Source: JBBROS01 sp965213855
Lineage (GTDB): Bacteria; Pseudomonadota; Alphaproteobacteria; Acetobacterales; Acetobacteraceae
DNA length: 64,000 nt
Direction of reading: 5' to 3'
NCBI GenBank assembly: GCA_965213855.1
Contig: CBDCAA010000011.1
Location: 558,001-622,000, forward strand
Shown here: positions 51,702-60,677 of the stretch, in pieces
Position numbering within the stretch: position 1 is the first letter of the stretch
Layout: each line of letters starts with the position of its first letter
Notes under the pieces: model-generated
What the model was told of the DNA's origin: nothing
Seen by the model: only the letters and a program-made list of their open reading frames with translations
Database searches by the model: none
Translations under genes and position numbers: made by a program

Positions 51702-52661
51702 TTGAAGATACTGATTTGCAGCGGAAATCGGTATGAGTCTCAAGCAAACATGCAGGTCCGGACCGCCATCATGGACGGATGGGTGGGGCTGATCGGGGCG
51801 GACAACGTGGCTGCGACCAGCCTGACCGGAGCGGTGGCCACCATCGAGGGGTTCAAGCCGACGATCGTGATGGGGATCGGCTCGTACCTTCCGGAGAGCA
51901 CCTACTTCGGCGAGATCGCCGGCGCGGCGCGGCGCGGCGGCGCGGTGCCGGTGTTCTGGGCGACCGAGGACCCGTACGAGCAGGATGCGGCCTATCGCAT
52001 CACACACGATTTCGACGTGCTGTTCTCCTGTGACCGGTGGGGGGTGAACTTCCACGAACACCCCTGCGCCGTCCACCTGCCGCTGGCCGGGTGCGGAATC
52101 CAGCACTACGTCGCCTTCGACCCCGACGCGCCCCGGCCTGTCGATGTGATGTTCTGCGGCGTGGCGTTCACGAGCCGGAAAGAGCTGGTGAGCGATCTGC
52201 TGCCGGCGTTGAGCGGATTGCAGCTGCGGTTCATCGGGCCGGGTTGGGGCGAGTTCGGCGCCGGCTTCTCCGACCGGCGCATCGACAAGTCGGAACTGAT
52301 CAGCCTCTATGCCGGCTCGAAGATCGTCCTGAATCTCGGGCGCAGCCTGCATTTCGAGAACAGGCGGCACATGATCGCGCCGTCCTCGCCAGGTCCCCGC
52401 ACGTTCGAGGCCGCGCTGGCGGGCGTCGTCCAGCTCTTCCACGAGGACACGTTCGAGATCCGCCGGTATTTCACGCCCCACGAGATGCCGACGTTCTCCA
52501 ACCCCAAGGAGTTCCAGGCGCTGCTCTCGGCCTACCTCAATGACGCGTCGGCCCGGGCGAGCAGCGCCGTCGCGGCCCAGACGCGGGCCTTGGCCGACCA
52601 TACCTATACCAACCGCGCGCGACGGGTCGTGGACGTCCTCGGGGCCCAGGGCTTGCTATGA
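51702..52661 (+). CDS. CgeB-like glycosyltransferase (319 aa)
   Basis: The protein starts at TTG 51702, with GGAG 7 nt upstream, and is 319 residues. It fits the CgeB/DUF3880-type glycosyltransferases (GT-B fold): a variable N-terminal half with FWATEDPYEQD and FDVLFSCDRWGVNFH. The C-terminal half has PVDVMFCGVAFTSRKELVSDLL, LYAGSKIVLNLGRS and the nucleotide-sugar site GPRTFEAALAGVVQLFHEDTFEIRRYF. It shares layout and motifs with the first third of the next gene's product, so the two are paralogues. A 4-base overlap couples them. It probably glycosylates a surface protein or polysaccharide. Confidence 0.83.
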   Translation: MKILICSGNRYESQANMQVRTAIMDGWVGLIGADNVAATSLTGAVATIEGFKPTIVMGIGSYLPESTYFGEIAGAARRGGAVPVFWATEDPYEQDAAYRITHDFDVLFSCDRWGVNFHEHPCAVHLPLAGCGIQHYVAFDPDAPRPVDVMFCGVAFTSRKELVSDLLPALSGLQLRFIGPGWGEFGAGFSDRRIDKSELISLYAGSKIVLNLGRSLHFENRRHMIAPSSPGPRTFEAALAGVVQLFHEDTFEIRRYFTPHEMPTFSNPKEFQALLSAYLNDASARASSAVAAQTRALADHTYTNRARRVVDVLGAQGLL

Positions 52662-55600
52662 CGATCATCTACAACACGAACTACACCCACAACCCGAACA
52701 GCTACCTGACCCTGGCCGTGGCCCGCGCGGCGCGGGACGTGTTCGGCGCCGACAACGTGACCGTCGCCGACAACCGGACATTGGCGCCGCTGGCCGCGAC
52801 GGGCGAGCACAGCGTCCTCATCTGCCTCGACGGCCAACGGCTCAATCGCAAGGTGATCGAGCGGGTGCGCCCGGCCTTCGCGGCCGTCGTGCTCTGGCTG
52901 TTCGAAGATCCGTTCATGCTCGACTACAACAAGGCGCACGCCGACCTGTTCGACTACGTGCTGACGAACGACCCGGCTTGCGTCACGGAGTATGAGGGCA
53001 AGGGCCATTACCTGCCCCTGGCGGCCAGCCCCAGCCTTCACCACCGGGCGGTCTTGCCCGAAGCCCAGCTCGAGTACGACATCTTCTTTGCGGGCACGAT
53101 GTGGCCGAACCGGGTCAAGACGGTCCGCCACCTGCTCCAGCGTTTTCCGTCGAAGCGGTTCAAGCTCGTCTGCCCCACCAACATGTTCTTGCCGCCGCTG
53201 CCGCGGGACATCGCGGCCCACGCCATTCAGTGGCCCATCAACCACGAGTCGTTCGTCGACTTCGCCAATGCGAGCCGGGTCACGCTGACGATGTTCCGCG
53301 ACTATGCCAGCCACGGAACGGCCAGCCAGGCGTCGGCGCCCGGGCCCCGGCTGTTCGAGTTGGGCCTGGCCGGGACAGCGCAGGTCGTCGAGCTCGACCC
53401 GGGCATGCGGCGTGAGCCGTTCAGCATCGTCGACGGCGTGACCTGCTGCAACGACCTGCCCGGCCTCGTGCGCGAGATCGAGCGGCTCCTGGATGGCCCG
53501 GCGCTCCGGTCCAAGATGGCCGTGACCGCGCAACGGTCCGTCGCGGATCGGCACCGCTACGACGACAGGTTGCGGCAGATGGCGCGGATCACGGGCACCG
53601 ATTTTACGCGCCGCGCGCCGCCGGCGGCCCCGGCGCCGGCCGGGAAGATGCGCATCCTGATGTGCACCCATTCCACCATGCGCGAAGCCGAGTGGGGCGG
53701 TGTCGAGGTCTACCAGCAGTTCCTGATCACCGCGCTTGCCGACACGGTCGAGGTGTTCTTCTGGCTGCGAAAGGGCACGACGTGCTCGTTGAAGACCAGC
53801 CTGGGGGAGCAGCTCGAGTCGTTCGCGGTCGAGGATGTGGGCTGGCTCGACAGCTTGACCGATGCGCGCGAGGAGACGGTGTTCGCCAACGTCATCGCGC
53901 AGTACGAGATCGACGTCGTCCATTTCCAGCATCTTGGCCACCACACGGCTTCCCTGCCGATCATCGCCAAAGCGAGCGGCGCCGGCACGGTCGTTTCCGC
54001 CCACGATTTCTTTCTTGTCTGCTCGCGCTACAACCTGCTCGACCACAGCGCGGTCTTCTGCGACATCGGCAACCGCTCGATCACGGCGTGCGATATCTGC
54101 CTCCGCATCGCCGAAGGCGTTCCGCCCGGCGGGCAGGAGATACGGCGCACGTTCATGGCCGAGATGCTGCGTTCCGTGGACGTGGTCCTGTTTGGAACCG
54201 AGTATTCCGAGCAGCTGACCCTGAAGATCTACCCGGACCTGAAGCATCGGCGCCGGATGGTGCTCGGCATCCCGACCCCGCGTGAGGTCGTGCAAGCGCC
54301 GCAGCCACGGCCGTCGCGAGACCGCGCGGCGCCGTTGAAGGTCGCCGTGCTCGGCAACTTCCTGCGCTCGAAAGGCGCCGACACCGTGGTCAGCGTCATC
54401 GAGACGCTCGACCCGGCGCTGTTCGAGTTCCACATTATCGGCAAGGCCGAACCGCAATACCTGGCGGTGATCCACAGCTGGAACCGGGCAAACGTGACCT
54501 ATCACGGCCGCTACGAGGCCGGCGAACTCGGTCCGCTCGACACGTGCGACGTGTCGCTGCATCTGTCGATCTGGCCGGAGACCTTCTGCATCTCGCTGTC
54601 CGAGGCGTGGCAGCGTGGCGTGGTCCCGATCGTGACGGAACTCGGCGGTCTGCGCGACCGGGTAGACGACGGACGAAACGGGTTCGTTGTCCCGGTCGGC
54701 GACGCGGACGCGGTGATCGGACGGCTTGAGCTGCTGCGGTCCGACCCGCTCACCCTGGCGACGATGCAGGCGGCCATCAGCCCCGAGCTATGGGGCCGGG
54801 CCGGGGCCCATGCGGCCGCGGTCACCGGTCTGTATCGATCGCTGAAGCCGATCGCCAAGCTCGGCATGACGGCGTTGGGGTTCGACGTCGGACAGGTCCA
54901 CCTGCTGCCCCATGCCAGCTGGCGTGATCTGTCTCCGCCGCGGCACATCTTCGACCCGCCGCGGCGGTCCGAGCTGAGCATCGACCTTCCGGCCAACATC
55001 AAGGAGTGGGTTTACCCGCTCGAGGTGCCGTGCCGCATCGATAGCATCTCGGGCAACACCATCGACCGGATCGAGCAGGGTGTGTTCCATCCCGCCGCGG
55101 ATGTGGAGGTCGACGGCTGGACCTTCGCGCCGGACATGGGCATCTCCGGGCAAGTCCACATCGTGCTGATCGGCGAGGGAGACATGCCGACCCTCTATCT
55201 GAAGGCCGTCCGCATCCGCCGGGACGACGTCTTTGCCAAGGTCGGCGGGGCTCCCCTGAATGCCGGGTTCAAGGCCCGGGCGACGCTGCATGGCAAGTGG
55301 TCCAACGGACGGTATCGGCTCGGCGTGATCAACGTCGTCAACGATCGGGGCCGCTTCAACCTGACGCCGATGCAGGTGACCTTGCACGATGGGCGGGTGG
55401 TGGGCGTGGTTTTGGGCGCCAACGGCCCGGCGCAGGCCGCCGAGTGCTTCGCCCGCGCCTCGGAGCAGGCCGAGGCGGCCGCGCCGCCGTCGTTCGTCTC
55501 TGCTGCGCTGTCCGGCGTGACGATCCTCGAAGGGCCGTCGATGCGGTACATGCTCGAGAACGTCGCCAACCTGCCGCGCCTCGAGCCGGCCGGGGCCGAT

Positions 55601-56122
55601 CTCGTGCCCAGCGGCCGATTGTTCATCCGTGGCTGGTGCGTGCAAGCGCGGGAGATGCAGGACGCCGGGGACCTGTTCGTCGCCCTCCTCGGCGATGGCC
55701 CGGCGGGCCCCGTCCTCTGCCGATCCGTGCGTGAACCCCGCCCCGATGTCCGGTCGGCGCTCAACAACTTGGTCCCCGAGGCGAGCGGCTTCGCCGTCGA
55801 CCTCGATGCGCCCGGGCTGCCCGACGGACGCTGGCGGGTCGCGCTCTGCAACGTCGTCGGCACGGAGGCGGTGGTCGAGGTCACCCGCCTGATCGTCGGC
55901 GTCCGCGACTCGCATTTCGTTCAGCTGCGGTCGAGCGACGTCGGGGAGGAGGAAGTTGCGGCCGCCCACGCCCGGTTCCGTGCCGCACTGGAGGGACCGG
56001 CAGACAAACCCGGGCCGCCGGCCCCCGGCCCGAAGGCGACGCGAACCAAGCCTGCATCCGGGCGGCCGGCCGATGCCGGTCGGACGGTGGTCCGGCCCCG
56101 CCGGCGCACGATCGCCGGCTGA
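52658..56122 (+). CDS. Multi-domain glycosyltransferase (CgeB-like + GT4 + tandem C-terminal repeats), 1154 aa
   Basis: This is the largest protein in the window. Residues 1-330 are a CgeB-like glycosyltransferase (WLFEDPFMLDYNKAHADLFDYVLTND, then YDIFFAGTMWPNR and GPRLFELGLAGTAQVVELDPGM). From Met331 to about 740 it is a GT4-type GT-B enzyme: MRILMCTHSTMREAEWGGVEVYQQ, VSAHDFFLVCSRYNLL, VAVLGNFLRSKGAD and the EX7E motif E641/E649 in PETFCISLSEAWQRG. Residues ~813-905 and ~985-1075 are two similar beta-rich units, each with a [DR]GW core and a closing RxGVxNVV-like strand. The tail (1105-1154) is basic, Pro-rich and likely disordered. It is cytoplasmic, with no membrane span. Confidence 0.85.
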   Translation: MTIIYNTNYTHNPNSYLTLAVARAARDVFGADNVTVADNRTLAPLAATGEHSVLICLDGQRLNRKVIERVRPAFAAVVLWLFEDPFMLDYNKAHADLFDYVLTNDPACVTEYEGKGHYLPLAASPSLHHRAVLPEAQLEYDIFFAGTMWPNRVKTVRHLLQRFPSKRFKLVCPTNMFLPPLPRDIAAHAIQWPINHESFVDFANASRVTLTMFRDYASHGTASQASAPGPRLFELGLAGTAQVVELDPGMRREPFSIVDGVTCCNDLPGLVREIERLLDGPALRSKMAVTAQRSVADRHRYDDRLRQMARITGTDFTRRAPPAAPAPAGKMRILMCTHSTMREAEWGGVEVYQQFLITALADTVEVFFWLRKGTTCSLKTSLGEQLESFAVEDVGWLDSLTDAREETVFANVIAQYEIDVVHFQHLGHHTASLPIIAKASGAGTVVSAHDFFLVCSRYNLLDHSAVFCDIGNRSITACDICLRIAEGVPPGGQEIRRTFMAEMLRSVDVVLFGTEYSEQLTLKIYPDLKHRRRMVLGIPTPREVVQAPQPRPSRDRAAPLKVAVLGNFLRSKGADTVVSVIETLDPALFEFHIIGKAEPQYLAVIHSWNRANVTYHGRYEAGELGPLDTCDVSLHLSIWPETFCISLSEAWQRGVVPIVTELGGLRDRVDDGRNGFVVPVGDADAVIGRLELLRSDPLTLATMQAAISPELWGRAGAHAAAVTGLYRSLKPIAKLGMTALGFDVGQVHLLPHASWRDLSPPRHIFDPPRRSELSIDLPANIKEWVYPLEVPCRIDSISGNTIDRIEQGVFHPAADVEVDGWTFAPDMGISGQVHIVLIGEGDMPTLYLKAVRIRRDDVFAKVGGAPLNAGFKARATLHGKWSNGRYRLGVINVVNDRGRFNLTPMQVTLHDGRVVGVVLGANGPAQAAECFARASEQAEAAAPPSFVSAALSGVTILEGPSMRYMLENVANLPRLEPAGADLVPSGRLFIRGWCVQAREMQDAGDLFVALLGDGPAGPVLCRSVREPRPDVRSALNNLVPEASGFAVDLDAPGLPDGRWRVALCNVVGTEAVVEVTRLIVGVRDSHFVQLRSSDVGEEEVAAAHARFRAALEGPADKPGPPAPGPKATRTKPASGRPADAGRTVVRPRRRTIAG

Positions 56123-56192
56123 TTGCCGACGCTGAGGACACGCTCGCCGATCAAGGCTCACGCAGGGCCGGTCGGCGGAAGCAGTCCGCGGC

Positions 56193-56947
<755 letters not shown>

Positions 56948-56951
<4 letters not shown>

Positions 56952-57778
56952 GTGCGCGCCGGGCGGCGCCAACGCAGCAGGACGGCCTCGAGCCGGCGCA
57001 GCGCCACGTTGAAGGCAAAGCCGATGAGCCCGATCACGGCCGCGCCGACCAGCATCTGCGAGACCAGGAAGAAAGTCCGCGCATCGTTGATCAGGTAGCC
57101 GAGGCCGCTATCGGCGGCGATGAACTCGGCCGCCACAATGACAAAGAACGATAGGCCGAAGGCGAGGCGGAGACCGGTGATGATGGATGGCAGGGCCGCG
57201 GGCAGCACGACATGCTGGAACAGCTCTCGCCGTGTCGCGCCGAGGCTGGCGGCCGCGCGCAGCAGCACGGGATCGACGAACTTGATGCCTTCGAGTGTGG
57301 TCGTGAACACGGGAAAGAACGCGGCGTAGGCGATGAAGGCGATCTTCGAGCCTTCGCCGATGCCGAACCAGAGCACCATCATGGGCAGGAAGGCGAGCGG
57401 CGGGATCGGCCGCAGCAGCTCGATCATCGGGTCGAGCAGGTCTTCGAGCGTACGCCAGGTACCGACCATCAGACCGGCCGACACCCCGAGCGCCGACGCG
57501 ATCAGGAATCCGACCACCACGCGATAGAGGCTGGCGGCGATGTCGCGCTGCAGCTCACCCGTGCGCACCAGGTCGATGCCCGCGGCCAGAACCTGATCGG
57601 GGCGGGGCAGCAGAACCGGGTTGAACCAATGGAACGCCCCGGCATTCGCGGCGCACACCCCGAACCAGAGCGCGAAGAACAGGCATACCGATCCGGCCCG
57701 CAGACTTGCCCGGCGGATCGATCCTGCAACCGGCGGCCCTAGGCCAGCAGCCGGGGCCGACCCGAGGGCCGCCGACAT
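56948..57778 (-). CDS. Taurine/sulfonate/nitrate-type ABC transporter permease
   Basis: The 276-residue inner-membrane protein has about six spans and the SsuC/TauC-type features LRPIPPLAFLPMMVLWFGIGEGSKIAFIAYAAFFPVFTTTLEGI, then the coupling-loop motif AAASLGATRRELFQHVVLPAALPSIITGLR. It forms the channel of a small-molecule importer together with the downstream ATPase. It follows the substrate-binding protein gene by 3 nt, so all three are one operon read on the minus strand. Confidence 0.92.
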
Positions 57779-57781
57779 CGG

Positions 57782-58807
57782 TTAGGCCTTGAAGCTCACC
57801 AAACTCGGGTCGACCGCCGCCAGGATGGCTGGGGCGAACGCCTCCGAGGGCGTCACCGGCGCCGGGATTCGCTTGATCTGCATCGCCCACTCGCTCTGGA
57901 ATGCGAGGCTCTGCGCCAGGTGGTCGTTCAGCCCCATGCCATACTTGTTGGCGGTCGCCATCACCTCCAGCGCGTCGGCGTCGATGCGCAGCTTGTCCTT
58001 CATCGCCGCAAGCGCCTTCGGCCGGTCCGTCGTCAGCAGGTCCGTGGCGCGCTTGATCACCCGCAGCAGGGCCTGGAGCGTGTTCGGCCTGTTGTCGATC
58101 CAGTCCTGGTTCGCCAGCAGGACCGAGTGGTTGTACTGCAGCCATTGTTCATACGGCAGCTTCTGCTCCGTCCCAGTGACGTACAGCGTCGTCCCGTTGG
58201 CATACATCGTGCCGCCCAGTTGGGTCAGCCGATACAGGTTCGGCTGCCAGCCGAGCAGCCCCTGCACGTCGCCCTTCGAGGCGGCAACCACCCCCTCGGA
58301 CGGCTGCATGTTGACCAGCGTGACCTTTGCGGCGTCGAACCCGTAATCCTTCGCAAGCTTCGCCAGCAGCAGCACCTGAGAGTTGCCCTGCGTGAACGCC
58401 AGCTTCTTGCCCTCGAGCTCCTTGGGCGAGGCGAGCTTGACACCCGGGGAGATCACGAAACCCTGGGTTTCCGAGATGTCGGCGAGCGCCGTCAGGGTCT
58501 TGATCGGCAGCTTCTGCCCGCCGAACACGACTTGCGTGAAGATGCCGCCGACGCCGACCGGGACGCCCGACGCCATGGTGGTGAGCGTATCGGCCGCCGA
58601 CTGGTTCCAGTGTAGCGTCGCGTCGAGCCCCTCGTCCTTGAAGTAGCCATAGGTGTCGGCAATGGCGAGCTGTGCGCCGAGCTGCGGATCGCGCACGGCG
58701 GCGATCTCGATGGCGGTCGTCTCCAGCTTGCCGGCCGCCCGAGCGACCATGGGGGCCGCGAGCCCGGCGGCGGCGAGCAGGGTGCGGCGGGACAGCGTGA
58801 CGGTCAT
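57782..58807 (-). CDS. NitT/TauT-family ABC transporter substrate-binding protein
   Basis: The 341-residue protein has a twin-arginine-like export signal (MTVTLSRRTLLAAAGLAAPMVARA) and an SBP fold of the NitT/TauT group: RDPQLGAQLAIADTYGYFKDEGLDATLHW, then SGVPVGVGGIFTQVVFGGQKLPIKTLTAL, KELEGKKLAFTQGNSQVLLLAKLAKDYGFD and GVVAASKGDVQGLLGW. The binding residues that would separate sulfonates, pyrimidine precursors or nitrate are not decisive here. The ATG at 58807 is the start of the signal peptide; the large open frame upstream is shadow of the acyl-CoA ligase gene, which ends 62 nt before it. Confidence 0.9.
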   Translation of the reverse strand: MTVTLSRRTLLAAAGLAAPMVARAAGKLETTAIEIAAVRDPQLGAQLAIADTYGYFKDEGLDATLHWNQSAADTLTTMASGVPVGVGGIFTQVVFGGQKLPIKTLTALADISETQGFVISPGVKLASPKELEGKKLAFTQGNSQVLLLAKLAKDYGFDAAKVTLVNMQPSEGVVAASKGDVQGLLGWQPNLYRLTQLGGTMYANGTTLYVTGTEQKLPYEQWLQYNHSVLLANQDWIDNRPNTLQALLRVIKRATDLLTTDRPKALAAMKDKLRIDADALEVMATANKYGMGLNDHLAQSLAFQSEWAMQIKRIPAPVTPSEAFAPAILAAVDPSLVSFKA

Positions 58808-58869
58808 GGTGGGCCTCTCGGTCGAGGGTTCACCTGGCAGGGCAGCAAACGCCGTGCCAGCGCCTGCCC

Positions 58870-60600
58870 TCAGCCAGCGAGCGCCTCGCGGTGGATGCGG
58901 AGCACGGCCATACGCTTGATCTTCTGGCTCGGCGTGAGCAGCCCGTTCTCGATCGAGAAGGGCGGCACTAGAGCATGGCGGCGAAGACGCTCGGTCGAGG
59001 ACAGGCCCCGGTTGACCCGGGCGACAGCCGCCGCGACGGTCCGCGCATCCTGGTCGTCGCCAGGCACGATCAGGGCGGAGAGGCCGGCCTGGCCGTCGCC
59101 GGTCACGACCGCCTGGGCGATCTCGGGCTCGGCCATCAGCAAGCCCTCGATCCGGGCGGGGCTCACGTTCTCGCCACCGGACAGCACGATGATGTCCTTC
59201 TTGCGGTCGGTGATCGTGAGGTAGCCGTCGCTGTCCAGCACGCCCACGTCGCCGGTGTGCAGCCAACCGTCCTGCAGCGCCGCGGCGGTCGGTTCCGGCT
59301 GGTTCCAATAGCCGTCCATGACCAGGCCGCCGCGCACGAGCACCTCGCCGTCCTCGGCCAGCCGCAACTCGATCCCGTCGAGCGCCACGCCCACGCTCCG
59401 GTTGCGGGCGCGGCCGGGCGGATTGACGCTGATCACCGGTCCGGCCTCGGTCTGGCCGTAGCCCTGCAGGACCGGCAGGCCGAGCGCCTCGAAGAAGCGG
59501 CCCACCTCCGGATCGAGCCGGGCCCCACCCGAGACGAGCGCCAGCAGCCGCCCGCCGAAGCGCGCCCCGACCTTGCGGCGCACGAGCCGGTCCAGCAGCG
59601 GGTCGAGCAGGCGGTCGGCGAGGGACGATGCACCGTCGATCCGGCGCAGGCCGGCGGCCAGGGCTCGCTCGAACAGGCGACGGCGCCACGGTTTCTCACG
59701 CCCCATCTGCAGAATGATGCGGGTGCGGCTCACCTCCAGGATGCGCGGCACGACGGTCAGGATGGTCGGGCGAACCGCGCGCATGTCGGCCGGCAAGTGC
59801 TCGACGCCCCGGCCATACGCGACCACGCCGCCGAACGCCGGCAGCATGAACTGGCCGACCGTGTGCTCGTAGCTGTGCGAGAGCGGCAGGTAGGACAGGT
59901 AGATCGCGGAATCGAGCTGCAGCGGCGCGGCCAGTCCGGCGATACCGCGGATGTTGGACAGAAAGGCCCGATGCGGCAGCATCACGCCGCGCGGCAGGCC
60001 GGAGGTGCCGCTGGTGTAGATCAGGCAGGCGAGCGCCCCGGGCGGGATGGTGTCGGCCTCGGCCGCGATGTCGTCGGGCGACGCCGGGTCGGTCTGGAGC
60101 GGTCCGAACGGCGTCAGTCCCGCGTCCGGTGCCCCGGCCTCCATGCAGAACAGGACATCGAGCGTGCCGAGGCCGCGGACGTGGGCGGCGCCCGCCTGGA
60201 TGCGCGCAGCCAAGTCGACCGTCGAGGCGATGGCGTGCCGTGCACCGCTATCGAGCAGGAGGTGGGCATGGTCCTCGGGCGTGTTCGTCGTGTAGCCCGG
60301 CACCGGCACCGCGCGGATCGCCATCAGCGCCACCTCGGTGATCGTCACCTCCGGCCGCCCTTCGGAGACCAGCAGCACCCGGTCGCCGGCCTGCACGCCG
60401 GCCGCACGAAGGCCTCGGGCCACCGAAGCGGTCCGGCGGGCGAACTCGGTCCAGCTGATTGTCTGCCAGACGCCGTCCGCGAAGTGGCGGAGCATGTCGC
60501 GGCCCGAGCGGCGCCGGGCGAGACCGAACATCATCGCCGCCAGGTTCGGCCACTCAGCCACTCGCTCCACCGTTTGCTCCCCCCCCCCGGGCCCGGTCAT
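58870..60600 (-). CDS. AMP-binding acyl-CoA ligase (long-chain fatty-acid-CoA ligase type)
   Basis: From the ATG at 60600 the enzyme is 576 residues, in the ANL superfamily: P-loop YTSGTSGLPRGVMLPH, A5 motif QGYGQTEAGPVISVNPPG, A7 GWLHTGDVGVLDSDGYLTITDRKKDIIVLSGGENVSP and the C-terminal lysine region PSQKIKRMAVLRI. It adenylates a carboxylic acid and joins it to CoA. The wording resembles FAA1/FadD15-type long-chain ligases. Codons 5-8 lie on a run of ten G's just after the start. A GTG at 60660 is an alternative start. It is divergent from pepF and upstream of the sulfonate-type transporter operon. Confidence 0.9.
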   Translation of the reverse strand: MTGPGGGEQTVERVAEWPNLAAMMFGLARRRSGRDMLRHFADGVWQTISWTEFARRTASVARGLRAAGVQAGDRVLLVSEGRPEVTITEVALMAIRAVPVPGYTTNTPEDHAHLLLDSGARHAIASTVDLAARIQAGAAHVRGLGTLDVLFCMEAGAPDAGLTPFGPLQTDPASPDDIAAEADTIPPGALACLIYTSGTSGLPRGVMLPHRAFLSNIRGIAGLAAPLQLDSAIYLSYLPLSHSYEHTVGQFMLPAFGGVVAYGRGVEHLPADMRAVRPTILTVVPRILEVSRTRIILQMGREKPWRRRLFERALAAGLRRIDGASSLADRLLDPLLDRLVRRKVGARFGGRLLALVSGGARLDPEVGRFFEALGLPVLQGYGQTEAGPVISVNPPGRARNRSVGVALDGIELRLAEDGEVLVRGGLVMDGYWNQPEPTAAALQDGWLHTGDVGVLDSDGYLTITDRKKDIIVLSGGENVSPARIEGLLMAEPEIAQAVVTGDGQAGLSALIVPGDDQDARTVAAAVARVNRGLSSTERLRRHALVPPFSIENGLLTPSQKIKRMAVLRIHREALAG

Positions 60601-60677
60601 GGGCCGCGCTTGCCCTTGATCCGTCGCGTCCCACCTTAAGTCCTTCGCACCTACCAGCACGACAGGACCCGCACCAG

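Noticed and set aside
51486..52601. 371-codon minus-strand frame over the 51.5-52.6 kb region
   Set aside because: It covers the confident CgeB-like gene on the other strand and lacks motifs; the part over the spacer also has no ribosome site.
52604..54562. Long antisense frame (652 codons) opposite the large glycosyltransferase
   Set aside because: Shadow of a strongly supported gene; the product shows repetitive Arg/Glu/Val composition and no domain.
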